Assembly (NCBI RefSeq): GCF_016031615.1
Contig: NZ_JACYXC010000001.1
Coordinates: forward strand, 6,944,001-7,008,000
Direction: 5' to 3'
DNA: 64,000 bases
DNA from: Streptomyces pactum
GTDB lineage: Bacteria; Actinomycetota; Actinomycetes; Streptomycetales; Streptomycetaceae
The position numbers and the translations under genes are program-made. Every line of letters begins with the position of its first letter. Position 1 is the first letter of the stretch. The notes beneath the pieces are model-generated. The model was not told where the DNA came from and made no database searches. It was given only the letters and a program-made list of their open reading frames with translations. Positions 19,127 through 27,323 of this stretch are shown piece after piece.

Positions 19127-19792
19127 ATGAGTATCGACCAGGACGTGCTGGACGGGCAGGCCCCTTACCACAAGCGCGCCCTCGCCTTCTACGACCTGAT
19201 GGTCCACCGCGGCAGCGCTCCGTTCTTCTGGCGCTGCCCGTCGCGGAACTTCCTGAAGATGTACGACACCTGCGTCGGCGCCGAGCACGTGGAGATCGGC
19301 GTCGGCACCGGCTACCTCCTCGACCACTGCCACTTCCCGGTCCCCGATCCGCGGATCACCCTGGTCGACCTCAACCCCGCCACCTTGGACTTCACCGCCG
19401 AGCGGCTGAAGCAGTACCACACCACCAAGGTCGTGGCCAACGCGCTGGAACCGCTGCCGCTGCCCAAGGGCTTCCACGACTCGGTCGCGCTCAGCTTCCT
19501 GCTGCACTGCATCCCCGGCAGCCTGCGGGAGAAGGGCGTGGTGTTCGCGCACGCCGCCGAGGTGGTCAAGCCCGGCGGCGTGGTGTTCGGCAGCACGGTG
19601 CTCTCCTCCGGAGTCCCGGTGACCGGCGCCGGCCGCTGGCTCATGCGCAACCTCAACGCCAAGGGCATCTTCCACAACGAGGAGGACAGCCTCGACGACC
19701 TGCGCGACCAGCTCGACAAGCACTTCGCCAGCCACCAGCTGGTGGTGCGCGGCAGCGTGGGCCTGTTCCGCGCCCGCACCGCCGCCGGCTGA
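19127..19792 (+). CDS. SAM-dependent methyltransferase, probable pyridine O-methyltransferase (PieB1-like)
   Basis: 221 aa class I methyltransferase. The SAM-binding glycine motif is HVEIGVGTGYLLD, followed by the acidic residue of ITLVDLNPATLDF and the post-motif EVVKPGGVVFGSTVLS. It starts ten bases after the PKS stop with GAAAGG as ribosome site, so it is co-transcribed. In piericidin pathways the gene directly after the last PKS gene (pieB1) encodes one of two O-methyltransferases acting on the pyridine ring. That role is inferred from position and pathway logic. Which ring oxygen it methylates cannot be read from the sequence. Confidence 0.85.
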   Translation: MSIDQDVLDGQAPYHKRALAFYDLMVHRGSAPFFWRCPSRNFLKMYDTCVGAEHVEIGVGTGYLLDHCHFPVPDPRITLVDLNPATLDFTAERLKQYHTTKVVANALEPLPLPKGFHDSVALSFLLHCIPGSLREKGVVFAHAAEVVKPGGVVFGSTVLSSGVPVTGAGRWLMRNLNAKGIFHNEEDSLDDLRDQLDKHFASHQLVVRGSVGLFRARTAAG

Positions 19793-19830
19793 CCCCGCCG
19801 GTGAACCCTCGCTACGAAAGGAATTCGCCC

Positions 19831-20361
19831 GTGGGCACCCGCTGGTACGCGATCGACGAGGCCGACGAATCCTTCCTCGACACGGCGCCGCTGCGCCACG
19901 CCCGCTCCGTGGACATCCCCTTCCCGGCCGAGCAGACCTGGGCCGCGCTCACCGGGGACGAGGTGTCGAGCTGGACGAAGGGCATGAACAAGCTCACCTG
20001 GACCTCGCCGCGGCCGTTCGGCGTCGGCACCACCAGGCAGATCGACATGAGCGGCAACTTCCTGCTCCGGGAGCGCTTCTTCCGCTGGGAGGAGGGACGC
20101 CGGAAGACCTTCACCGGCGTCGAGGCGACCCGCCCGATCTTCAAGCACCTGGTCGAGGACTACCTCGTCGAGCCGACACCGCAGGGGTCGCGGTTCAGCT
20201 GGCGCTTCGCCGCCCAGCTGCGGCGGCCGTGGAACTTCCTCCAGGGCCCCCTGGACCGGTTCTTCTTCGCCCCCACGGGGCGGTCACACATCGACGGACT
20301 GCGCGACTTCATGATCAGCCGCGCCGGCGCGGGCGGCGACTTCACGGCGAAGGGGAACTGA
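19831..20361 (+). CDS. SRPBCC-fold protein, cyclase-like (PieC-like)
   Basis: 176 aa. The pattern VDIPFPAEQTWAALTGDEVSSW followed by FGVGTTRQIDM and FRWEEGRRKTFTG is that of the SRPBCC/polyketide cyclase superfamily, a helix-grip fold that binds hydrophobic ligands. The GTG at 19831 is preferred to the in-frame GTG at 19801 because AAGGA sits just upstream of it. It is flanked by the methyltransferase and amidotransferase genes, one base separating it from the latter. A role in closing the ring from the diketo amide fits the position (pieC in piericidin clusters) but is not proven by sequence. Confidence 0.8.
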   Translation: MGTRWYAIDEADESFLDTAPLRHARSVDIPFPAEQTWAALTGDEVSSWTKGMNKLTWTSPRPFGVGTTRQIDMSGNFLLRERFFRWEEGRRKTFTGVEATRPIFKHLVEDYLVEPTPQGSRFSWRFAAQLRRPWNFLQGPLDRFFFAPTGRSHIDGLRDFMISRAGAGGDFTAKGN

Positions 20362-20362
20362 C

Positions 20363-22213
20363 ATGTGTGGGATCTCCGGCTGGATCTCCTTCCAGCGGAA
20401 CCTGGCGGACGACCGGGAACTGGCCTCGCTGCGCGCGATGAACGAGACCATGGTCTGCCGCGGCCCGGACGCCGAGGGCACCTGGGTGTCCCGGTCGGCC
20501 GCGCTCGGGCACCGCCGGCTCGCCGTCATCGACATCGAGGGCGGCACCCAGCCGATGGTGGTGGAGACGCCGGACGGCCCGGTCGCCATGACCTACAGCG
20601 GTGAGGCGTACAACTTCACCGAGCTCCGCGACGAACTGCGCCGCCGCGGCCACTCCTTCCGCACCGCCAGCGACACCGAGGTCGTCCTCCGCGGCTACCT
20701 GGAGTGGGGCGAGGCAGTCGCCGAACGGCTCAACGGCATGTACGCCCTGGGCATCTGGGACGGCCGCACCGAACGGCTGGTGCTGCTGCGGGACCGGCTG
20801 GGGATCAAGCCCCTCTACTACTACCCCACCAAGGACGGGGTGCTCTTCGGGTCGGAGGCCAAGGCCATCCTGGCCCACCCGCTGGCCGAGGCGGTGGTGG
20901 ACACCGACGGCTTCCGCGAGCTGTTCGGCTTCGTCAAGACCCCCGGCCACTCGGTCTGGTCCGGCATGCACGAGGTCAAGCCGGGCGCGCTGGTCACGGT
21001 GGACCGCGGCGGGCTGCGCGAGCACGTGTACTGGAAGCTGGAGGTGGCCGAGCACCGCGATGACACCCCCACCACCGTCGCGCGCATCTCCGAGCTGCTG
21101 GACGACATCGTGGCCCGCCAGCTGGTGGCCGACGTCCCGCTGTGCGTCCTGCTCTCCGGCGGCCTGGACTCCAGCGCGCTGACCGCGCTGACCGCCCGCC
21201 ACCTGCGGGAGCGCGGCGAACAGGTCCGTTCCTTCACCGTCGACTTCGTGCAGAGCGGCGGCTTCCGGACGGACGACGAACTGCGCGCCACCCAGGACGC
21301 CCCGTTCGCCCGTCAGGTCGTCGAGCACGTCGGCGCCCTCCACCAGGACATCCGGCTGGACCACCAGGAGCTGGCCAACCCCGAGGTGCGGCAGGCCACC
21401 GTCGGCGCCCGCGACCTGCCCTTCGGCTTCGGCGAGGCGGACAACTCGCTGTACCTGCTCTTCAAGGCCATCCGCGAGCACTCCACGGTGGCGCTGTCCG
21501 GCGAGTCGGCCGACGAGATCTTCGGCGGCTACCCCTGGTTCCACATCCCGGCCGTGCAGCAGGCCGACATGTTCCCCTGGGTGACCGCCTCCACGCTCAA
21601 CCCCTCCGGCCACCCCACCAAGCTCATCGACCCGGAACTGCTGCTGACCACCCTGGACGTGCCCGGCTACTGGGCCCAGCGGTACGCCGAGGCGGTGGCC
21701 CAGGTGCCCGGCCACGACGGCGAGGACCCGCACGAGCGCCGCATGCGGCAGCACTGCTACGTGCACCTGACGAGCCTGCTGGGGATGCTGCTGGACCGCA
21801 AGGACCGGATGAGCATGGCGGTCGGCCTGGAGGTGCGGGTGCCGTTCTGCGACCACCGGCTGGTCGAGTACGTGTTCAACACCCCCTGGGCGATGAAGAC
21901 CTTCGACGGCAAGGAGAAGAGCCTGCTGCGCGCCGCGGTCCGCGACGCCCTCCCGGCGTCGGTGGCCGACCGCACCAAGGCCCTGTACCCGCACACCCAG
22001 GAGCTGGCGTACGTCGCCGAGCTCCAGCGCCAGGTCTCCGAGCGGCTGGCGGACGGGCACCAGGCCGTGGACTTCTTCGACGCGGCCGCCCTGCGCAAGG
22101 CCGCCGGCGGGCCGGCCGAGGCCGTCCAGCGCGACGAGCGCGAGGCGTTCGAGCGGGTGCTGGACCTGGCCGTCTGGCTGGACATCCGGCGGCCGGCCGT
22201 CAAGCTCTCCTGA
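20363..22213 (+). CDS. Asparagine-synthase-like amidotransferase (PieD-like)
   Basis: 616 aa. MCGISGW places Cys2 as the N-terminal nucleophile of a class II glutamine amidotransferase domain (about 1-200), which releases ammonia from glutamine. The synthetase domain has the PP-loop SGGLDSSAL and SGESADEIFGGYPWF. Such enzymes adenylate a carboxylate and form its amide. In piericidin biosynthesis PieD is proposed to amidate the released beta,delta-diketo acid so that the nitrogen can attack the delta-ketone and form the pyridine. Location between the cyclase-like and second methyltransferase genes supports this over a housekeeping asparagine synthase. Confidence 0.92.
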   Translation: MCGISGWISFQRNLADDRELASLRAMNETMVCRGPDAEGTWVSRSAALGHRRLAVIDIEGGTQPMVVETPDGPVAMTYSGEAYNFTELRDELRRRGHSFRTASDTEVVLRGYLEWGEAVAERLNGMYALGIWDGRTERLVLLRDRLGIKPLYYYPTKDGVLFGSEAKAILAHPLAEAVVDTDGFRELFGFVKTPGHSVWSGMHEVKPGALVTVDRGGLREHVYWKLEVAEHRDDTPTTVARISELLDDIVARQLVADVPLCVLLSGGLDSSALTALTARHLRERGEQVRSFTVDFVQSGGFRTDDELRATQDAPFARQVVEHVGALHQDIRLDHQELANPEVRQATVGARDLPFGFGEADNSLYLLFKAIREHSTVALSGESADEIFGGYPWFHIPAVQQADMFPWVTASTLNPSGHPTKLIDPELLLTTLDVPGYWAQRYAEAVAQVPGHDGEDPHERRMRQHCYVHLTSLLGMLLDRKDRMSMAVGLEVRVPFCDHRLVEYVFNTPWAMKTFDGKEKSLLRAAVRDALPASVADRTKALYPHTQELAYVAELQRQVSERLADGHQAVDFFDAAALRKAAGGPAEAVQRDEREAFERVLDLAVWLDIRRPAVKLS

Positions 22214-22250
22214 CCCCCTCCTCCTTCCGTTTCTAAGGAGCACCTCCGAC

Positions 22251-23045
22251 ATGGCCGTTGACAACGACCTGTACAACGCCCCGGACGCCTGGTGGCGCGA
22301 CGACCAGCCGTTCGCCACGCTCAAGGAGTTCACCCCGGCGCGGTTCCGCTACTTCCACACCGTCCTCACCGAGCGGCTGCGGATGGACCTCGCCGGCCTG
22401 AAGGTGCTGGACGTCGGCTGCGGCGGCGGGCTGCTCGCCGAACAGTTCGCCGCCGCGGGCTGCAAGGTCACCGGCATCGACCCGTCCAAGGAGTCCTTGG
22501 CGGCGGCCACCGAGCACGCCCGGGAGTCGGGGCTGGAGATCGAGTACCGGCACGGCGTCGCCGAGCGGCTGCCGTTCCCGGACGGCGCCTTCGACCTGGT
22601 CTACTGCTGCGACACCCTGGAACACGTCACCAGCCCCGACCAGGCGGTCGGCGAGGCGGTCCGGGTCCTCAAGCCCGGCGGCTACTACCTCTACGACACC
22701 ATCAACCGGACCTTCCGCTCCTGGCTGGTGATGATCAAGGTCGCCCAGGACTGGAAGTCCGTCAGCTTCGCCCCGCGCAACCTGCACGACTGGAAGCAGT
22801 TCATCAAGCCGTCCGAACTGCACGCCCTGTTCGCCAAGCACGGCCTGGACAACCGGGACCTGGTCGGCTTCGGCTCCAGCCGCCCGCAGCGCGAGGTCAT
22901 GCGGCTGCTGCGCAGCCGCGCCCGCGGCGAGATCACCTACGGCGAACTGGGCCGCCAGTTCGGCCTCGCCCTCAACAAGGACACCTCCATCATCTACGCC
23001 GGATACGCCCACAAGACGGGAGGGAGCGCCCATGCCGGCCGCTGA
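22251..23045 (+). CDS. UbiG-like O-methyltransferase (PieB2-like)
   Basis: 264 aa. VLDVGCGGGLLAEQFAAAG is a clear SAM-binding motif. GIDPSKESL, LVYCCDTLEHV and VLKPGGYYLYDTINR follow, a pattern shared with ubiquinone 3-O-methyltransferases, which act on hydroxylated rings. GGAG lies upstream of the ATG. The stop overlaps the hydroxylase gene by 14 bases, suggesting that hydroxylation and methylation are coupled: the FAD enzyme would put a hydroxyl on the ring and this enzyme would methylate it (PieE then PieB2 in piericidin). The exact position is inference. Confidence 0.88.
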   Translation: MAVDNDLYNAPDAWWRDDQPFATLKEFTPARFRYFHTVLTERLRMDLAGLKVLDVGCGGGLLAEQFAAAGCKVTGIDPSKESLAAATEHARESGLEIEYRHGVAERLPFPDGAFDLVYCCDTLEHVTSPDQAVGEAVRVLKPGGYYLYDTINRTFRSWLVMIKVAQDWKSVSFAPRNLHDWKQFIKPSELHALFAKHGLDNRDLVGFGSSRPQREVMRLLRSRARGEITYGELGRQFGLALNKDTSIIYAGYAHKTGGSAHAGR

Positions 23046-24870
23046 CGGCACGTCCCGGACGGCCCCCGACGTGCGGGTGCCGGTCCTCGTCGTGGGGGCC
23101 GGACCGGCCGGTCTGGCCGCCTCCCTGGCCCTGTCCCGCTACGGGGTGCGCCACCTGGTGGTGCACCGGCACCCGGGCACCGCGCACACCCCGCGCGCCC
23201 ACCTGCTCAACCAGCGCACCGGGGAGATCCTGCGCGACCTCGGCGTCGCCGACCGGGTGCTGGCCGAGGCGGCCCCCGCGGACCTGCTGGCCAACCACGT
23301 CTTCATGACCACCTTCGCCGGGGCGGAGATCAGCCGGCTCGACGCGTACGGCAACGGGCCGGACCGGATCGGGGACTACCGCGCCGCCAGCCCCGCCCCG
23401 ATGTGCAACCTCCCGCAGCACCTGATGGAGCCGCTGATGGCGGCGGCCGTCCAGGAGGCCGGCGTCGGAGAGCTGCGGTTCGGGCAGGATTTCCGCGGCC
23501 TGGAACAGGACGAGGACGGCGTCACGGCACGGGTCGCGGACCGGGACTCGGGCCGCGAGTACACCGTGCGCGCCGACTACGTCATCGGTGCCGACGGGGC
23601 CCGCAGCCGGGTCATGGAACAGCTCGGACTCACCGTCGAGGGCCCCAGTGGCTTCGCCGGGGCCGTCTCCACCTGGTTCGAGGCCGACCTGTCCCGCTTC
23701 AGCGCGCACCGCCCCGCCATCCTCTACATGGGCACCCGGCCGGGGGACCGCCCCGGCGACATGCGGGTCTTCATCTCCGTCCGGCCGTGGAACGAGTGGG
23801 TGTTCCTCTGCGCCGACGACCCGGACGGCGGCTTCGACAAGAACGACCCGGAGGCGATGCGCGCGCGCATCGTCGAGAGCATCGGCGACTCCTCCGTGCC
23901 GGTCACCATCAAGAACATCTCCCCGTGGGCGCTGAGCAGCACCATCGCGCCCCGCTACGGGGTCGGCCGGGTGTTCTGCGTCGGCGACGCGGTGCACCAG
24001 AGCCCGCCGACCAACGGCCTGGGCCTGAACACCGCGCTCGCGGACTCCTTCAACCTGTGCTGGAAGCTCCGGCTGGTGCTGGAGGGCCGGGCCGGCCCCG
24101 GGCTGCTGGAGACCTACCAGAGCGAACGCCAACCGGTCGGCGCGCAGGCGGTGGACCGGGCCTTCCGCTCCATGCTCGACCTGCACGGCGTCGCGCAGGC
24201 GCTGGGGTTCGCCGAGGGCCAGGACGCCGACGAGCAGTGGCGGCTGCTGCGGGAGCTGGAGGAGGACACCAAGGAGGGCCAGGCCCGGCGCGAGGCGCTG
24301 GCCGCCGCCACCGGGCAGATCAACTACCAGGTCAACGCCCACGGCGTGGAGCTGGGGTACCGCTACCGGTCCGGTGCCGTCGTCCCCGACGGCACCCCCG
24401 AGCCGCTGCCCGACGGTGATCCCGAGCTGTACTACCGGGCGACCACCTGGCCCGGCGCGCGGCTGCCGCACGCCTGGCTGGAGGACGGCCGGCGCCGCTG
24501 CTCCACCCTGGACGTCACCGGGCACGGCCGCTTCGTCCTGCTCACCGGGCCCGGCGGCGGACGCTGGCACGAGGCGGCCCGCGCGGCCGCCGAGCTGACC
24601 GGGGTGCCGGTGACGGTGCGCGGCATCGGCCCCGGCGAGGCGCTCCGCGACCCGTACGGCCAGTGGGAGCGGGTCCGGGAGGTGGCCGCCGACGGCGGCG
24701 TCCTGGTGCGCCCCGACGGGCACGTCGGCTGGCGCGCCGCCACCGCGGACGCGGCCGACCAACTGCCGGCCGTGATGGCCCGGCTGCTGTGCCACCCCTC
24801 CGCCACCCCCGGGGCGGAGGGGCCGGGCACGGCCCCGGCGGCGGACGCGGCCGGCCCCGCCGCCGGCTGA
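23032..24870 (+). CDS. FAD-dependent aromatic hydroxylase (PieE-like)
   Basis: 612 aa flavoprotein of the p-hydroxybenzoate hydroxylase/RebC group. The FAD-binding motif is VLVVGAGPAGLAASLALSRYG, the DG motif is YVIGADGARSRV and the GD motif is VFCVGDAVHQSPPTNGLGLN. The C-terminal thioredoxin-like extension found in phenol-hydroxylase-type enzymes is present. It uses NAD(P)H and oxygen to hydroxylate electron-rich rings. In this operon the pyridine carbon next to the former carboxyl is the likely target, creating the hydroxyl that becomes a methoxy group. It is the last gene before a strong terminator. Confidence 0.92.
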   Translation: MPAADGTSRTAPDVRVPVLVVGAGPAGLAASLALSRYGVRHLVVHRHPGTAHTPRAHLLNQRTGEILRDLGVADRVLAEAAPADLLANHVFMTTFAGAEISRLDAYGNGPDRIGDYRAASPAPMCNLPQHLMEPLMAAAVQEAGVGELRFGQDFRGLEQDEDGVTARVADRDSGREYTVRADYVIGADGARSRVMEQLGLTVEGPSGFAGAVSTWFEADLSRFSAHRPAILYMGTRPGDRPGDMRVFISVRPWNEWVFLCADDPDGGFDKNDPEAMRARIVESIGDSSVPVTIKNISPWALSSTIAPRYGVGRVFCVGDAVHQSPPTNGLGLNTALADSFNLCWKLRLVLEGRAGPGLLETYQSERQPVGAQAVDRAFRSMLDLHGVAQALGFAEGQDADEQWRLLRELEEDTKEGQARREALAAATGQINYQVNAHGVELGYRYRSGAVVPDGTPEPLPDGDPELYYRATTWPGARLPHAWLEDGRRRCSTLDVTGHGRFVLLTGPGGGRWHEAARAAAELTGVPVTVRGIGPGEALRDPYGQWERVREVAADGGVLVRPDGHVGWRAATADAADQLPAVMARLLCHPSATPGAEGPGTAPAADAAGPAAG

Positions 24871-24890
24871 CCCCGCGGCACCCGCCGCCC

Positions 24891-24926
24891 ACGGCCCGGA
24901 CCGCCCCGCCCGGCGGTCCGGGCCGT
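24891..24926 (+). terminator. Terminator of the PKS/tailoring operon
   Basis: Two perfectly complementary 15-base arms (starting ACGGCCCGGACCGCC) enclose a six-base loop, 20 bases after the hydroxylase stop. No U-run follows, as is common in streptomycetes. Confidence 0.75.
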
Positions 24927-24945
24927 ACGCGTCACGCGCCGGGGA

Positions 24946-25002
24946 CGCACGCCTCCGGGCCGCGTGCGTCACGTAGCAAGGCCGCACGCCTCCGGGCCGC
25001 GT
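24946..25002. repeat. 20-base exact direct repeat
   Basis: CGCACGCCTCCGGGCCGCGT occurs at 24946-24965 and 24983-25002, 37 bases apart, between the operon terminator and the MarR-like gene. It contains no obvious dyad. It may be a small duplication. Confidence 0.5.
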
Positions 25003-25148
25003 ACGGCCGGGCCCGTTCGTGGTCCGGACCTCCGCGCCCGTCCGCTCACCGCCCGGTCCCTGCGCGTCCTGCTGCCACGCGAACGGGCCGCCGGCACACC
25101 CATGGCGTGCGGCCCCGGTGGCCCGCGCGGTACGCGCCCGGCCGCGCC

Positions 25149-25179
25149 TTGACCTCAACCATGGATGAGGTTCTACGTT
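25149..25179 (+). promoter_or_regulatory. MerR-type promoter with central dyad
   Basis: TTGACC and TACGTT are separated by 19 bases, the over-long spacer typical of promoters activated by MerR/SoxR regulators. A 20-base dyad (ACCTCA...TGAGGT, 25152-25171, two mismatched positions) fills the spacer. A transcription start near 25186 would give a short leader to the MarR-like gene. No MerR-family gene is present in the window. Confidence 0.6.
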
Positions 25180-25219
25180 CGTCCCCCACCCGTGAACACA
25201 CCGAAGGGGGCAGCCGAAC

Positions 25220-25687
25220 ATGGCGCTCAAGGAGTACCCGTCCGAGGAACTGGCCGCCCAGCCCATCGGCGCGTGGAGCGGAGAGGCCTACCGGCGGGTG
25301 GTCGGCGCGCTCCGCGCCCAGCTGGCGGTGGAGGACCTCACGCAGCCGCACTGGTGGACCCTCAACCACGTCGCCGGCGCCCCCGGCCGGTGGACGCGGG
25401 CCGCGCTGACCGAGCGGCTGGCCCGCTACGACGACCAGGACACCGACTTCGACGGTGTCTACGACGACCTGCTCCGGCGGGGCTGGCTGACCGAGGACGA
25501 GGGGCGGATGACGCTGACCGGGGAGGGGGAGGCGGGCCGCCTGCGCGCCGCGGAACGCAACCGGCGCGTGCACCGGCAGACGCACGAGGGCATCCCCACC
25601 GCCGACTTCGTGACCACGATCAACGTCCTGCGCCGCATGGTCGCCAACCTGGGCGGCGACGGCGACCTGCCGGACCGGGGCGTCTGA
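25220..25687 (+). CDS. MarR-like winged-helix regulator
   Basis: 155 aa, start supported by GGGGGCAG before the ATG. The sequence QPHWWTLNHVAGAPGRWTRAALTERL followed by DGVYDDLLRRGWL and MTLTGEGEAGR matches a MarR-like winged helix common in actinomycetes. HTH and wing are both present; the N-terminus resembles a dimerisation helix. It has its own promoter with a MerR-type dyad and is separated from the PKS operon by a terminator. It may still regulate that operon, but nothing in the sequence ties them together. Confidence 0.75.
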   Translation: MALKEYPSEELAAQPIGAWSGEAYRRVVGALRAQLAVEDLTQPHWWTLNHVAGAPGRWTRAALTERLARYDDQDTDFDGVYDDLLRRGWLTEDEGRMTLTGEGEAGRLRAAERNRRVHRQTHEGIPTADFVTTINVLRRMVANLGGDGDLPDRGV

Positions 25688-26141
25688 CGCCCCGCCGGGC
25701 GCCGGAACCCGGGCGCCGGCACCCCGGGCGCCGTACCTCCGGCGGGCCCCGGAGCCCCGGCCCGCGGACCGGCCTTCCGGAATCCCGGCCGGCCGGTCCG
25801 GCGGTCCGGGCCGGCCGTCCGCCGGCCATCGCGCCCGCCGGTCCGGCGGCCCCACGCCAGGACGTCGGGCGCGGGCCTTCCGGGCCGGACCGGCGGCCGG
25901 CCGGGCGCCCCCGGCTCCGGCCGGCGCCGGCACCGGGCCCGTCATCCGTTGCCCGTGGCGGTCGCCCGGCGCGGTGACGAACCGTCCGGTGCCGAGAAAA
26001 AGGCGGCGTGCCGGACAACCTCCGCGCCGTCCGCCCCCTCTGAATGGACGGCGGGCGCCACGGCAGCCGCGACCGGCTCCCCCTCCCTCCGGAGGGCGGG
26101 TCCCGCCACCGATCAGCGCTCTGTTCTGGAGGGACCCACCC
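25688..26141. other. Intergenic region, no gene seen
   Basis: GC-rich sequence with many GGCCGG words and no coding signature. The last 150 bases must hold the promoter of the L,D-transpeptidase gene; no convincing -35/-10 pair was found. GGAGGG at about 26128-26133 is its ribosome site. Confidence 0.5.
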
Positions 26142-27323
26142 GTGCACGCCGCACTTCGTCGCCGCCCCGTCCGGCTGCTGCCCGCCCTGGCGGCGGCCGG
26201 CCTGCTCACCGCGTGCTCCGGGGGCGACGACTCCCCGAAGGCCGACGGCCCGCCGGCCAAGGTGACCGTCACCCCCGCCGCGGGCGACAAGGCGGCCGAA
26301 CTCGGCCGGCCGATATCCGTCCGGGCCACCGGCGGCAAGCTGACCTCGGTGAAGGTCGAGGACCACAAGGGGGGCGCGGTCGGCGGCCGGCTCGCCGGGG
26401 ACGGCACCTCCTGGACCTCCGACGGCAAGATCCGGCCGTCGACCACCTACACCGTCCGGACCGAGACGACCTCGTCCGGGGGCCGGAAGGCGTCGGCCAC
26501 CACGTCCTTCACCACCGAGAGGGCCGACAAGGTCAACAAGCTCACCAACACCCCCAACGGCGGCCAGACGGTCGGCACCGGCATGCCGATATCCATCCTC
26601 TTCGACCACCCGGTGGCCGAGGACCGGCGGGCCGAGATCGAGAAGGCGCTGAAGGTCACCACCCGGCCGGCGGTCACCGGCGCCTGGGGCTGGGTGAAGG
26701 ACTACTCCGGCAAGGACCGGATCGACTGGCGCCCCAAGGACTACTGGCCGAGCGGCACCAAGGTGTCCGTCAACGGCGCCCTGTCCGGGATCAGCTCCGG
26801 CGACGCCGGCGGCTGGTTCGTCCGCGACTACGACTTCGGCTTCACCATCGGCGCCGACCGCAGGGCCGTCATCGACGTGCCGGGGCACCGCCTGACGATG
26901 TACGAGGACGGCCGGGAGGTCGGCAGCGTCACCGGCTCCGCGGGCTCCCCGCAGGACCCCACCCGCGGCGGCGTGCACACCGTCCGCAGCAAGAACGCCG
27001 CCGAGACGATGGACTCCTCCACCATCGGCTACGGCGACCAGTGGATGCTGGACTCGCAGTGGGTGACCCACCTCACCGCGTCCGGCACGTTCCTGCACTC
27101 CGCCCCGTGGAACAAGTCCCTGGGCCAGGTCAACAACAGCCACGGCTGCTTCGGCATGACCACCGCGGACGCCAAGAAGGTCTACGACTTCCTCACCATC
27201 GGCTCCACCGTCGAGGTCAAGGGCACCACCAACCCCAACAAGACCGACGTCGGCAACGGCCTGGAGGTGTGGCAGGAGACCTGGGAGCAGTGGCAGAAGC
27301 GGAGCGCCCTGCGCGACTCATGA
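26142..27323 (+). CDS. L,D-transpeptidase lipoprotein (YkuD domain)
   Basis: 393 aa. The GTG start is chosen because a lipoprotein signal begins there: HAALRRRPVRLLPALAAAGLL, then the lipobox LTAC (lipid-bearing Cys about residue 24). Two Ig-like beta domains (about 40-250) precede the catalytic YkuD domain. Its signature is HSAPWN...NNSHGCFGM, with the catalytic His and Cys in SHGC. Such enzymes sit on the outer face of the membrane and make 3-3 peptidoglycan cross-links, as LdtMt2 does in mycobacteria. The longer open frame upstream lacks coding character. Its stop overlaps the end of the convergent LysR gene by six bases. Confidence 0.95.
   Translation: MHAALRRRPVRLLPALAAAGLLTACSGGDDSPKADGPPAKVTVTPAAGDKAAELGRPISVRATGGKLTSVKVEDHKGGAVGGRLAGDGTSWTSDGKIRPSTTYTVRTETTSSGGRKASATTSFTTERADKVNKLTNTPNGGQTVGTGMPISILFDHPVAEDRRAEIEKALKVTTRPAVTGAWGWVKDYSGKDRIDWRPKDYWPSGTKVSVNGALSGISSGDAGGWFVRDYDFGFTIGADRRAVIDVPGHRLTMYEDGREVGSVTGSAGSPQDPTRGGVHTVRSKNAAETMDSSTIGYGDQWMLDSQWVTHLTASGTFLHSAPWNKSLGQVNNSHGCFGMTTADAKKVYDFLTIGSTVEVKGTTNPNKTDVGNGLEVWQETWEQWQKRSALRDS

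Noticed and set aside
12382..19128. A 2248-codon open frame on the minus strand opposite the PKS
   Set aside because: It has no family motif, is rich in Gly/Arg/Val and mirrors the PKS codons; long antisense frames are normal at this GC content.
20363..22213. Housekeeping asparagine synthase
   Set aside because: It sits tightly inside a biosynthetic operon with one-base and short gaps to tailoring genes.
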